This document shows, piece after piece, positions 12,101 to 22,801 of a stretch of 64,000 nt of DNA. The DNA comes from Chiridota heheva. Lineage: Eukaryota > Echinodermata > Holothuroidea > Apodida > Chiridotidae. The stretch is from positions 2,840,956 through 2,904,955 of the forward strand of contig JAIGNY010000327.1 in assembly GCA_020152595.1 (NCBI GenBank). The letters run 5' to 3'. Within the stretch, counting starts at the first letter, position 1. Each line of letters begins with the position of its first letter. A model generated the notes under the pieces. The model worked only from the letters and a program-made list of their open reading frames with translations. It did not search any database and was not told the origin of the DNA. A program made the position numbers and the translations under genes.

Positions 12101-12833
12101 CTAGACCTAAATCCAAACTTAAATGAAATACGTCTCCAGAAAATTCAAAACCATGTTGCTCGTTTGCTTTCATCCTGCACGAAATTCGACCATATCACTC
12201 CAATTCTGTTTAACCTTCATTGGCTACCTATTCAGTTTAGAATAAAATTCAAAATTCTCATGTTCGCCCATAAATCTGTCTATAAATCCGGACCTTCTTA
12301 CTTACATTTAAAAGTTTTTAACCCAATTCCTTTTACCAGACAGTCAACTGCTCCAACTCTTGTTTTACCAAAATTCAATTATAAATCTGCTGGTCAAAGA
12401 TCTTATTCTGTTGCTGCCTGTACCTTGTGGAATAATTTACCCGTTCAATTACTTGCAATTCACTGTTACAATGTTTTTAAATCTCAACTGAAAACCCACC
12501 TTTTAAATGTGCTTATAATCTTTAGTCTTTGTTTTATGTATTGATTCATTGTGTATACTTATTTTAGGTATTTTAGTAATTTGTACTTTTACTTTATTTG
12601 TTTTTACTTCATTTGTTTATATTTCTTATTCAGCATGTTCAGCTTTTAATCTTTAGTTTAGCCTATGAATCATGTATTGATTAATTGCGTATCTATATTT
12701 TGGGTATTTCAATTTTTTGCTTCTAAATTTCTAGTTTTATACTTCATTTGTTTCATATATCTTATCATTTACTTTACTTACTGTTCCGCGCTCCTGACGA
12801 TTTAGTTCAAAGGGGCGCGTTATAAATATATGT

Positions 12834-12864
<31 letters not shown>
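12101..12864 (+). mobile_element. 5'-truncated L2/CR1-like LINE, C-terminal fragment and 3' tail
   Basis: The open frame 12101-12544 encodes only the last about 147 residues of a LINE protein: RLQKIQNHVARLL, HITPIL, LHWLPIQFRIKFKIL, then TLWNNLPVQLL near the end. These are the conserved blocks after the reverse transcriptase domain in L2/CR1-type elements. Everything upstream, including the catalytic domain, is absent, as expected from incomplete reverse transcription. The 3' end has the hallmark GGGGCGCGTTATAAATATA followed by a TAT microsatellite (12835-12864), shared in form with the LINEs ending near 33355 and 37481. The 3' UTR contains an internal diverged tandem duplication, listed separately. 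Confidence 0.85.
12518..12770 (+). repeat. Diverged tandem duplication in the LINE 3' UTR
   Basis: Two successive segments of about 125 bases share TTTAGT, then ATGTATTGATT, then TTTGGGTATTT or TTTAGGTATTT, then TTTTACTTCATTTGTTT or its variant, then ATATTTCTTA or ATATATCTTA. The duplication lies between the stop codon at 12544 and the GCGCGTTATAAA end. Confidence 0.55.
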
Positions 12865-12865
<1 letters not shown>

Positions 12866-13310
12866 CAGCATACACCTCAATGATAGAACAAAAATGTTTT
12901 TAATAATTTAGAAAGAGACAAAAAATGTTTTTCTTGGATCTGCATTTATGACATCACACTGTAGCACAGTACTGTACACATGCAAGACTAGTTGGTAACA
13001 TATTTGAAATGTCAACTTCAAAACGGAACAAATTATCAACATTTTTCACCAATTTGTTTCTTTATTACAATAATAGTCCTCTGTCAAGTACCACTTCCAC
13101 CTAGGCCAATAACAGTTCGGTCTAACACAACTTTTTGTAGTAATGCCATGGTTCAAGTCAAGTTACATGCGCCTGCTGCTTGTACCCACATGCATGTTGC
13201 ACCTTAGTGGTTATATTGCCACCTTATTTTGATTACACCTTCAAGAAAAGATACAATTCAGTCGAAAATTGTCCAAAATAATTTCAAATTGCTGAATATC
13301 GTACGTTTAA

Positions 13311-14806
13311 AAGATAAGTTCAGTGGTCAAGCAAAAAGAAACAAAATAGTCAAGAAACCATTCAAAAATCTTATTCCGTTAAGGAGATATCAAAGTTTGA
13401 AGTTTGGTATCATTTGTGTAGAAATGACTGAAATCAGACTAGTTGTGATGTCATAGCTTCAGATTCCTCAATGCCATTGTATTCTATCATATTTTGTCCT
13501 GCGATTTTGAGGCTTAAAAACCATGGGGTATGTCAAAAAGTAGTGAAACTGAATCTATTAAGGGTATTTATAATGTACAACCTGAAGAAAATTAGAGGAA
13601 AAATAATTTAAATAGTAAAAATTTAATAAACTTTCTTTGAAATAAATTAACAATTGCTAAGAATGTGAGGATGAGGAAACACAACTTTCCATAGTAGACT
13701 TGTAGGGGTTTGGTACTTCCCTCAAGTTGCATTGTCTCAGGTTGTGTGTAGCTATTGTTATACATTCCCTTTGTGTTCCAGGTTCAGTTCAATTTTGTGT
13801 GTTGTGGAATGTTTTGATTGATTCTTAGGTCTTTGCTGTTTATTCAGTTTGTCCTGGCTACGTGCACATGTGCATTCTTCTATCATTTCTGGCTGCAGCA
13901 GAAGAGAGGTATCATGTGGTCTATGGAGCTAACCAGTTTGCCAGCTAAGCTGCTTTGCTTTCTCTAAGTGACTCTACTGTGTACTTAAGTTATCATGTCT
14001 TTATTATACCATGCACCTTGTGATTCTATTACCTTTGCAAGTTATATTAGGCCTATATTCTGTATGTACATCAATCATATGTGCCATACATTATCTACAG
14101 TGACAACGCATTGTGTGTGCCAAAGCTAATTCACCTGCTTGGTATAAATTACTTTAATGCATTCATTAGGCCCAATGCTTTGGCCATGGCATTTGTGCCT
14201 ATGGTAAAGCCAATGCATATTACGTAGCTGGGTATCTTCTGCCCAGCACATGAGCATCACCTGCCCTGCCGACCACGCGGGTAGTCTTGTCTGCTCATTC
14301 ACTTATTCGGTCAATCGACCAAACAGCAACACATTCCTAACGTACTTGGAATGTTCTTAACTTACTTGAATTGTTGCTGTGGTCATGTAGGTATATCCTA
14401 TTAACCTGATCCTAGTGCTGGCATATCCTACTAGTTAACCTGCAACATCTCGCTTTACCAGTAGCTTAGCTATACCAAAAGGTATAGGTATGCCGCCATA
14501 TTCATATTTACCATTACATCTTCATTGTATGCAGCGTCTTCTTATACTAGCATGCACGCACTGCCTATTTACTTAGTTACACTTATATATTTATAAGGAT
14601 CCTCGTTTTCATCTACAGGACCCTCCAAACCGGTGGACTTATAAGGTCAGTCTCCACAAATATACTACACCGGTCATTTCTACACAGATAAGACAAGAGC
14701 TTTAAACTTAAAAATCTCTTTAAAAGAACAAAATATTTTACCATTTAGTTTCTTTTAAAGTCCTCTTTCATATAAGATGGACATGCTTGACCACTGAACT
14801 TATCCT
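13311..14806. mobile_element. Non-autonomous DNA transposon, about 1.5 kb, TTAA-type
   Basis: The left end is AAGATAAGTTCAGTGGTCAA and the reverse complement of the right end is AGGATAAGTTCAGTGGTCAA, an inverted match of about 23 bases. TTAA lies outside both ends (13307-13310 and 14807-14810). The ends differ in sequence from the element at 310-538 but share the TTAA target and the AGGA-type start. The interior has no transposase-like frame; the short open frame near 13229-13456 overlaps the left boundary and looks random. A piggyBac- or Kolobok-derived element is the best guess. Confidence 0.68.
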
Positions 14807-15345
14807 TTAATACTAAAATTAACACCTTTTAATTGATTTGTTAACATTGATGATAAATGTTCCATTATTAAACCATTGCTTAAAGAGTGATGAGTTCCAT
14901 TCCATTTGGGAACCCTGCAACTGACCCAAATTTCAACCACCAAGTCATGTGTCTTAAAATAAGTTACATATGCCTAATTACCCAGCATGTATACCAGTAA
15001 AATGTCCGATCTTCGATACTTGTCTGAATAAAGTTCAATAAAAAGTGCAACGTTAGGTATTCTAAAAAAGCACAATCAAAGTATGAAATATGATAAAACG
15101 TAGTTACAGAAGATCCAGTCAGGAAAGTATGCATGTTATGCAGCTCAGCCTGCAGGGTTGGAAAAACCACTTGTCTGCTAGCCATAGGCGAGCAAAAAAT
15201 AATTGTGGTGAGTAGAAATATTATGATATACTGTGGTAATCGCCTCGCTTAATTAAGCCTTGCCAAGTTTGGCAAGTCACTTAAAAACAAAAAAATCCAA
15301 CCCTGTTAGCCAGTTTGACGAAATTTAGCATACTTTTCTCCCAGA

Positions 15346-15431
15346 TTTATAAAGAAAAACATTAAAATTAGAGTGGTATGAACAAAACTTTATAAAGAAA
15401 TATATCAAAATTATAGTGGTATGAACAAAAC
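15346..15431. repeat. Tandem duplication of a 43-base unit
   Basis: Two directly adjacent copies (15346-15388 and 15389-15431) both start TTTATAAAGAA and end GTGGTATGAACAAAAC. They differ at only a few positions in the middle. Confidence 0.9.
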
Positions 15432-16276
15432 TGGCATAGATAGCTAGGTTTTTAAAAATTCTGGCGTAAATTTTCAATGTGCAGAAAACAAACTTTCCCT
15501 CTGGAGTTAGGCTAGATTAATCATTAATTAGTAAAACTTGAAAGTGGAGAACTTTAATAGGCCTAGCCAAACATTTTTAATAAGATTTCTTAGTCATAAT
15601 AATTTTGTCAAACTTTGCTAGAGGGGTAAATTGTAGGTAAAACTAAAAATTAAAATCGAATTACTAGGCCTATCAGTCTCAATTCAAGGCATTTTGAACA
15701 TCTGGGACTCTTTGATGGTTAAAACATGCTATGATTTGTGCACATGTACAAGTAAACACCACACTTTTGCCTACGTACGCATGATAGATATATTTCAAAC
15801 TTCAAAATAATATTTTCTACAATTTTTTATAGAAAAATCCTAGTATAGCAGTAAATAACCATATAGGAATTAATGTCAACATTTTTAATACTTGTAGGTG
15901 ACCGATTTTCTTGAAACTTTTAGAATCTATTAGGAAAGATTAAAAATTCTTAAAACATCAATTTTAGTTAACAATCTAGGAATTTTGGGCAAAAAAAAGC
16001 GGGTGTTTATTTCAAAATGATAAACTTTAGAGAAAAAAATGTAGGCTTCAAGAAAATCATGCTTATCTAGTCATTAAAACAAATTCTTACCTTCTTTAAG
16101 CATTTTTACTGTTCTTTATCTTCTTATTAATTCAAAATAATTTCAAATTTATACCTTTTCATGTTAATTTCATTAAAAAAGGATAAAAAATCACAGGCTC
16201 ACAAATTTGGGATTTTGAATCAAACTAAAGAAAAAAAGCTAAATAATGGTGCATAGAAATTTCAATAATGTCAAAA

Positions 16277-16364
16277 TCCTAAAAAAACCTAATCCTAAAA
16301 ACCTAATCCTAAAACCTAATCCTAATCCTTAAACCTAATTCTAAAACCTAATCCTAAACCTAAG
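16277..16364. repeat. CCTAA/CCTAAT-rich degenerate repeat
   Basis: About ten copies of CCTAA or CCTAAT, separated by A-runs, with the 12-base phrase AACCTAATCCTA recurring. It resembles degenerate TTAGG- or TTAGGG-type telomeric repeat in reverse complement, but the period is irregular (about 6-14 bases). It may equally be a simple repeat of another origin. Confidence 0.55.
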
Positions 16365-16984
16365 CTGAAAATGAGGATCTACATTAATTATGCCCACGTG
16401 TTTTTTATATATTTTAGTCAGTTAAATGGCAAAACGGCCTGCAGATTCTACTCACCAGTAGACTAACAGTTAGTACACTATACACACTAATGAGTAAAAG
16501 TTGCGATTGGAAAGCCAAAACGTAAGAATTATTCCTCTTCTTTAAACAATTTTGGCTAGTTTCTACTCAAAAAGACCTAAACTTACAAAGAACTAAATCT
16601 AAAAAAGAAATTAGTTCAAAAACATAAATACAACGGAATAAAACAAAAATTACAAAAGAAAAAAAAATCCTTAGGCCCTTTATAGAAATTTACTGTTATA
16701 GGGGCCTACTAGAATTTTAAAGACATTTCCTCTACATTTGTAACAATTTTCTGCAAAAATACCCAAGAGAACAGAAATTTAGGCCTGTAATTAAAGGTGA
16801 CTGATTTCACACTGGCTGTAATGGTAAACTGCTTTTGTTTTCACCGACAAACTGGTTGTTTAGATTTATGCACATTCTTGCGACGTCATCCCGAATACTT
16901 AAATGATGTACTAGGTCCTAGGTAGTACTACCTGTAGTACCGTCGGACTGATGCCAGCCGTGTTAGTATGTCTGCCATTAGTGA

Positions 16985-17778
16985 TGGCTGGCCATCCGAG
17001 GGTACTACAAAATCCTATACCCTCCTGTACTGTTTTAAGCGAGGTGTTAAAAGCATAGGAAAACCTCAATATGAAAATCTTTATAAAGACAAAACCATTT
17101 TACCTTTTCTTTCGTCCACAATGGTTAGAATCGATGTTTGAAGCCCAACCATGTCTAAAAAAAACTGTTTTTAAGGTGATTTCAGTTACTTTTATTAAAA
17201 TATTTTGGACTTTTCCTTCTGTAAAAATCGTCTGACAAGCTCTCCAAAGTACGGTATAACATTTTGACAGGGATAGGCTAATATGTTCTGGACTATTTGA
17301 GGAAAAAATTAGGATAACACTTATAAAGTACAATTATATATTCTAAAGGTTTCTTGATGTTTTTGCAGTTTTTGCTGTTTTTTTTTTTAACCAAAACTAT
17401 TTGATAAAATTTTATGACCTAAAAAAATGTTGTTGTCACTGACAGGTTAGTGGAACATTCTATAACTTATTTGCAGATGTTGAATAATTAATCACAAACA
17501 TGCGGTGACTAAGAAAATGGCAACCATAATATGAATCCCAGAGAACTTTATCCTGTCGTGGTGCTTAATGAGTCAGAGGTAAAGATTTTTTGAAAATGTG
17601 TATCATTTATACTAGGCCCCTAATTGATGTTATAAGAATAGGCTATCCAAAAAGTATGTTTATTTTTCAATCATCAATTTTCTACATGTGACTTTTAAAA
17701 AACATAGGAATTGCACCTTTGGGGCATAATCAACCCTCGTACGGCAATCCCAATATCACCCGTACTGAGCGATGTATA
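16985..17778. repeat. Diverged duplicated segment, copy 1 (pair with 26949-27864)
   Basis: It matches 26949-27864 in the same orientation throughout. Shared landmarks are CCGAGGGT, TGTTTTAA, ACATAGGAAAA or CATAGGAAAA, GTAAAAATCGT, AGCTCTCCAAAGTA, GCGGTGACTAA, GAGAACTTTATCC then GTCGTGGTGC, and CCCTCGTACGGCAATCCCAA. The similarity is clear but many substitutions and small indels separate the copies. This copy lacks the MITE present in the other. It is probably an unclassified interspersed repeat rather than a recent duplication. Confidence 0.8.
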
Positions 17779-18699
17779 CTTATGCCCTAGACGGCTACAG
17801 AAATTTGGTCACTGTCTCATTTAAACACGAGAAATTTCAACACAGGCTCAGTACTGTACTGTGTGAGACAACTCAGTGTAGGCCTAAGCCCTATTACCTA
17901 ATAATATACCACTGTAACAACACTGCACTGACACTTGACAGTGACGTTAAAGTAGGATAGGCCTAACCTTAGCCTAACACATTGATTTCAAATCATACGA
18001 TCTAGCCTAAAAACTCGACAAAACTAGCCTAGGTCACCACAAAAGAAAGTGTGGACGCAATATTGTATTATAGGCATACCATTACTGGCTGCAAGTAACA
18101 TTACAAATCACATACAGGCGCAGCTACAGCTTCACAAAGACATGAAAAAGAGTCCAGCTAACTCAACTCCAGAATCAAGAATTTTCAGTGATCAGCTCGT
18201 CAGCTAGCCAAAAGTTCAATGACCTAATGTTGCTATGCCGATGTCAACAAATTTTGGTGGCGCTATATATTTTCATTAATGTACTGATTGTTTCAGAGAA
18301 AGTTTACACACTCGTGATGAAAATCTGATAAATTCCATTACAAGAATAAAATCCTTGGAATTCATCAGATACAGCCCATCTGAAAGGCTTAAGTATAACG
18401 CTACAGTACAATTTTTATCCATCCCTATGCATTCGTCGTGCATATAGAGGCTTATTTTTCTGTCCTTCTCCCAGACTCCCACCCCAGACTCCCCACCAGT
18501 TTCTCTTAGCCGTACCGTACATAATTCATTCACAGGTTTCACTCACAGGTCTTAGATCTACTGAGCATTAAAAGTGGCACTGGCTGCAGAACTCAGCTCT
18601 CCGTCCAAGTCACTTTGGATCTGAATCTGAATCGGTTAAGTCGGCAAAAATCCTTCAAGAGGACATGAACGCCCAAGAGGACATGAACGCCAACCGAGC
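17779..18699. other. Non-coding stretch
   Basis: No gene is recognised. The sequence GGACATGAACGCC occurs twice in close succession (about 18661-18691) just beside the 3' end of the minus-strand LINE and may belong to its tail. Confidence 0.45.
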
Positions 18700-18729
18700 G
18701 TAAAAAGTATGAGTAAAAAATATAGAAAA

Positions 18730-19499
18730 TTAGTTAGCAATACAAGTGTTAGTAAGTTTAGCTTTGAAACAGTTAAGACTTGGTGCATGTACAATGTCTG
18801 ACGGTAAAGCATTCCAATCCTTTAGTGAGTGACGGAAGAAAGAGTGTTTATATACATTCTTGTTAGCATAGGGAACCTGAAAATTAAGGTCATGATTATT
18901 TTTTGTATAAGTTCTGACGGTGGGGATAAGTTCATCTTTATTGATGGCGACAAGATTATTATTAATTTTATATAGCATATGTAGCCGGGTGTTGTATCTT
19001 CTTGTTTTTAGCAGGGGCCAATCTAATTTAGGAAGCATGTTTTTTACACTAGATTTATAAGAGTAGTCTGCCATACAAAACCTGGCTGCTCTCCTTTAAA
19101 TAGATTCCAGTTTATCCACATCGCACTGGTGATGGGGGTCCCAGACTCTCGATGCGTACTCAAGTACTGGCCTGACTGCCTGACTTAAGCTTTATAAGCA
19201 GTGGATTTAACGTCGGTGGGACAGTTTGAGAGGTTACGTTTTAGTAGGCCAAGTACAGAGTTAGCTTTCTTGCTTATGTTATGTATATGTTTATCCCATC
19301 TAAGTTTATTATCAATTTCAACACCTAGGTATAGGTGGGAGCTGACATGTTTTAGTGGCTGATTGCATTAGGTATAAACTGGTGATTTAAAGCATTTCTT
19401 AGAGGAAATTGACAAGATGTAGCATTTAGAGGGCTTGAAATTTATTTGCCATTTGTTTTGCCATTGTTCAAGTTTGTTAAGATCATCTTGGAGGATTTG
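18730..19499 (-). pseudogene. LINE reverse transcriptase C-terminal part (thumb and tail), broken
   Basis: Fragments in more than one frame give SSHLYLGVEIDNKLRWDKHI, KANSVLGLLKRNLSNCPTDV and, at 19074-18730, SVKNMLPKLDWPLLKTRRYN, then HSFFRHSLKDWNALPSDIV. In related elements these blocks follow the catalytic domain (the YLGV..L.W..HI block, the RNL block, the YK.SFF block and the WN.LP block). The reading ends with a stop at 18730-18732. Frame changes and stops separate the blocks. Confidence 0.75.
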
Positions 19500-20154
19500 T
19501 TAGTCAGAGAGGTTATCAATTGTTCTGTACACAAGGCAGTCATCAGCACACAGTCTAACTGTGCTGTTTATATTATCAGGGATGTCATTTACATATAAAA
19601 GGAAAAATGATGGGCCCAAGACAGTACCTTGTGGTACACCATATAAAACCTGTTTAGAATCAGAGATTTCACCATCACAGACAAACACGCTGGATGCGGT
19701 TGTTGAGGAATGATGCAAACCAGGCCAGAAGATTTCCATCAATGCCATAGGCGGAAAGGTTGGATAACAGGCGCTGGTGTGGGACTTTATCAAAGGCTTT
19801 TGAGAAGTCAAGGATAGCCATCATAGAGACGTTACTGTTTTGGTCAATTTGTTTAGAGATATCATTTATTGTTAAGAGGAGTTGTGTTTCAGTCGATCTT
19901 TTTGCACGGAAGCCATGTTGTAAATCAGTTAAGATATTATGCTCATCAGGAAATTTCATCACATGTGAGTGGATTATATGCTGAAGGATTTTACTACAAA
20001 CGCAGGTGAGGGAAATAGGTCTATAATTAGCTGGGTTTTGTTTATCACCTTTTTTAAAAACGCTACATATGTTTGCTTCTTTCCCCTTGTTAGGGATAGT
20101 ACCATTATCGACAGAGGTTTTAAAGAGATCAGTTGAAATTTTAATAGAGGTCAC
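19500..20154 (-). pseudogene. LINE reverse transcriptase catalytic domain, frameshifted
   Basis: The first frame (20154-19675) reads NYRPISLTCVCSKILQHIIH, HGFRAKRSTETQLLL and MAILDFSKAFDKVPHQRLLS, where the D of LDFSKAFD is the first catalytic aspartate. A frame change near 19700-19800 leads to the second frame (19811-19500), which reads GVPQGTVLGPSFFLLYVNDI and then LCADDCLVYRTIDN. Here ADD is the catalytic pair, usually FADD in this group, with C in place of F. The motif order and spacing are those of a LINE reverse transcriptase. The frameshift makes this copy inactive. Confidence 0.88.
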
Positions 20155-20612
20155 CTTCTGGGGTAATTATAAGTTGGTTTATTTTGCTGTTGGTAAGTGG
20201 CTTAGTTACAGGGATTTGGGAGGTGTTTTCTTTTGTAAAAATACTGAAAAACTGGTCATTCATAATGTTAGCTTTAGTTTTACTGTCACTGCAGAGTTTA
20301 CCATTATTTAGTAGATCAGACACACCTACAGAAGTTACTTCTTAATCTTTTGATATAGGACCAGAATGCTTTTGGGTTTTCGTTAAGTGAAGTTTTAAGT
20401 TTATCACAGATGAAGGTGTTTCTAGCTTCTTTGAGGTTTTTACGGACAGCCTTCCTAAAACTTTTATAGGTAGTCCAGTCATTTGCTTGTTGATTAGTCT
20501 TAGCTTTTTTAAACAGTTTATGTTTTTTCCTGCAGAGACGGCGTTGGATTCGGGTGAACCAGGGCAGATTTGGTTTAGTTGAGGTGAATTTTGTGAGGCG
20601 TGTTTTTATCAA
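20155..20612 (-). pseudogene. LINE linker region between endonuclease and reverse transcriptase
   Basis: Two frames (20612-20316 and 20323-20155) carry a basic linker with PNLPWFTRIQRRLCRKKHKL, then AFWSYIKRLRS, then MNDQFFSIFTKE. Blocks of this type (PWF.., FW..., QF..VF) stand before the reverse transcriptase in APE-type LINEs. A frameshift falls near 20320. Confidence 0.7.
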
Positions 20613-21450
20613 TAATCAGTTTAATTTCCTGTTCAAATAAATTCCATTTTTCATCAACATAAATGGACCTATTGAATTGAGTATAATATTGCAGTTTAGA
20701 TTTAGTCAGGTCTTCTTTTATTCGTTTTATGTTAGCTTTTTTCTTTAAATAGATTTTACGTTTAGGCTTCTTTTTACGAGGAGGGGAGATATTTAGGGTC
20801 AGTTCAACAATATCATGGTCACTTATACCGGGAATGACATTAGCTAAGGTAACAGCTGGTGAATTGTTAGTAAAAACAAGATCAAGGATGTTGTTATCTC
20901 TGGTGGGTGGCTGCACCATTTGTGTGAGATTGAATGAATTGGTCACTTCAAAAAGAATTTTGGCTGCTTTGGAGGAAGCGTTAGTTCCTGAAATAATGTT
21001 TTGACTCCAGTCAATGTTAGGTTGGTTGAAATCACCAGCAAGAATATATTGTTTTTGTCAGCATTTTTACCAAGCTTTTGGAAGTATTTTTTCAACTCAA
21101 GTAGGCTAGTGAGATCATTGTGGCTGAGTCTGTAAAATGTTCCTATTTACATGCTCTTTTCCTTAGGAAATTGGAATTTAGTCAAGATAATTTTACAGTC
21201 AGAGTCTAATTTAGTGAGCCCAGTGAAAACCAGGTCATTTTTTATTGCCTGTTATACACCACCATAACCATTTGAATTTCTATCTTTGCGAACGACTGTA
21301 TAGTTGTCCAGGAAAATTTCAGCGCTGGTAATTTCGGAATTAAGCCAGGTTTCAGTGCCAATAATAACATCTGGGTCTTTTTCTTTGATAAGACTTTCCA
21401 CGGAGGCCGTCTTGTTTCGAACACGCTGAAAGTTGATAACAAGAAGTTTT
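20575..21450 (-). pseudogene. LINE AP-type endonuclease domain, broken
   Basis: In minus-strand order I read a start block NFQRVRNKTASVE (normally NARSLRNK), then DVIIGTETWLN with the metal-binding glutamate, then GTFYR, then GDFNQPNIDWS with the catalytic D and N, then VQPPTRDNNILDLVFTN, then SDHD with the catalytic histidine. A stop interrupts after NGYGGV, another stands just before IGTFYR, and a frame change lies just ahead of GDFN. Key catalytic residues are still legible, so the decay may not be very old. Confidence 0.8.
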
Positions 21451-21538
21451 AGAACCTTCCTTTTTCCCTTTTGGGATTTGTTTTCAATTTGACATCAGGA
21501 TGGTGGTTGGACCCCGAGTCAAGGCCAGAAGAACAATT

Positions 21539-22039
21539 TTAAAGTGGCTCATATGAGTTAGTACAGCTGATGGAATTGTTAGTTGAGAAGAAAGAATCAG
21601 AGAAGTTCATGAAGTCACAAGTGTCACACACCCAGGTACAGCTAGAATGCATGAGATCGCTGTATTTTGAGTCGTCAATGCTACAGCACTTAGTGTGGAT
21701 CCATAGATCACAATTGTCACACTGTACTGCTTTTTCGAATCTCCTACACTGGAGTCCACACTGGCCACAAGGTGCCAAACATTCCGAACAAAACCAATCA
21801 TCAGATGATGATGCAAGAGTATTGTAAGCTGCATTACTGATGCCTGCACACTTACTATGAACCCACGAGTCACAATCATTACAACAAATACCTTTCTGGT
21901 TATTTGTAGCATTGTTTGCAAGGATATTTTGGGGGGAGGGTCCAGGATTGCTTACAATATCACCAGAAAGGGTAAGGAATAAAAAGAGTACTTTTCTCCT
22001 GCGTGAGTTGAATTTTGACAAGTTAAGTACAAGCGGCAC
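21539..22039 (-). pseudogene. LINE N-terminal part with 2A-like motif and two PHD-like zinc fingers
   Basis: An open stretch of 166 codons. Residues 14-25 (RRKVLFLFLTLS) are basic then hydrophobic and lead to GDIVSNPGP at residues 26-34, a 2A-like motif (canonical DxExNPGP, here with V in place of E). There follow two Cys/His clusters: CNDCDSWVHSKCAGIS with WFCSEC, and CDNCDLWIHTKCCSID with WVCDTC, each spaced like a PHD finger. 2A plus PHD is a known N-terminal arrangement in several animal APE-type LINEs. The first codon is GTG right after an in-frame TAA and no upstream ATG is visible, so the true start is lost or the copy is truncated here. Confidence 0.82.
21938..21964 (-). other. 2A-like ribosome-skipping motif (GDIVSNPGP)
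   Basis: The minus strand encodes GDIVSNPGP after a run of hydrophobic residues. In canonical 2A peptides ribosomes skip the bond between G and the last P. The conserved glutamate two positions before N is V here, so activity may be reduced. Confidence 0.7.
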
Positions 22040-22669
22040 TTAATTTTTTAGAAAGGAGCACTTTTCCAATGGGAACGCATTCCTCCTGTATATGAGACTG
22101 ACAAAGGTCGCCAGTTTCCTACTACTGGTACAGTTGAGGAACAAATTTCATTTCAAAAGGGGCACTTTTGTCATTTCCCGGAAAAATAGGGGGAACGCGC
22201 CCCTGGTTCCTACACTAGTTGTTTAGTATTTATATGCATTATAAATGTTCTTCTTTGCAAAAAGGAAGGAGAAATAACATTTGTTATGTGCCACATTTTT
22301 ATGAACATTGAGGTACTTGAATGCAAAGTAAGTACCATCGCCCCTGGAAAGTAAAATCTTCCCACTTTTGGAGAAGAATAATGGCCCTGCTTTCTGCAAT
22401 CAAGGCGTGGGTAAAATGTATGTTTAAGGAGATGCAAAGTTGTCGAAATTGACGTTCGAATTTGCATAAAGATAGATTGTCATGCTATTACATATTACAT
22501 AACACGTAAATTCGTTATTACATTATGCGCATTATCAATGGCCCAGTAGGAAGATATTTGACAAAATTTGATCCCGACAAGCCTATAAGATAAAAATGTA
22601 CGTGTCTCTATATAATCCAAAAACTATTTGTATGTAGGGTGGGGGTGTGAGGGAGGATGGGGTTAGTTT

Positions 22670-22801
22670 AATGTGAGCGAAATGTAAAAGTGAGTGAAAA
22701 AAGAAAAATGTGTACAAAATGTAAATACCTCAACATTTACTCGTATTTACACTTTTTACACATGTATCTTTTTTACTCACTTTTACATTTCGCTCACGTT
22801 A
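22670..22801. repeat. Near-perfect hairpin (inverted repeat, stem about 58 bases)
   Basis: The left arm 22670-22727 starts AATGTGAGCGAAATGTAAAA and the right arm 22743-22801 is its near reverse complement (CTTTTACATTTCGCTCACGT near the end). A loop of about 15 bases separates them. Arms of this length with so little divergence point to a foldback element or MITE. TTTAA and TTATA flank the ends, so a short T/A-rich target is possible. Confidence 0.82.

Larger units (their letters stand above)
14811..16980. other. AT-rich non-coding stretch
   Basis: No gene is recognised. Apart from the 43-base duplication at 15346-15431 and the CCTAA-rich run at 16277-16364, I see only simple AT-rich sequence. 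Confidence 0.5.
18700..22039 (-). mobile_element. Decayed non-LTR retrotransposon (LINE) with 2A-like motif, PHD-like fingers, endonuclease and reverse transcriptase
   Basis: Read on the minus strand, the order is 2A-like motif, double zinc finger, AP-type endonuclease, linker, reverse transcriptase, and a C-terminal region. This is the usual order of APE-type LINEs of the Jockey/CR1-related group. The copy is dead: the coding line shifts frame several times (near 21010, 20600, 20320, 20150 and 19700) and has in-frame stops in the endonuclease part. No other copy is visible in the window. The 5' limit is set where homology stops, immediately after an in-frame stop upstream of 22039. The 3' limit is approximate. 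Confidence 0.88.

Noticed and set aside
13229..13456. 75-codon frame near the start of the TTAA element
   Set aside because: It crosses the element boundary and shows no transposase or other domain motif.
18276..18542. 88-codon minus-strand frame
   Set aside because: No conserved motif, no splice context, and composition like the surrounding non-coding DNA.
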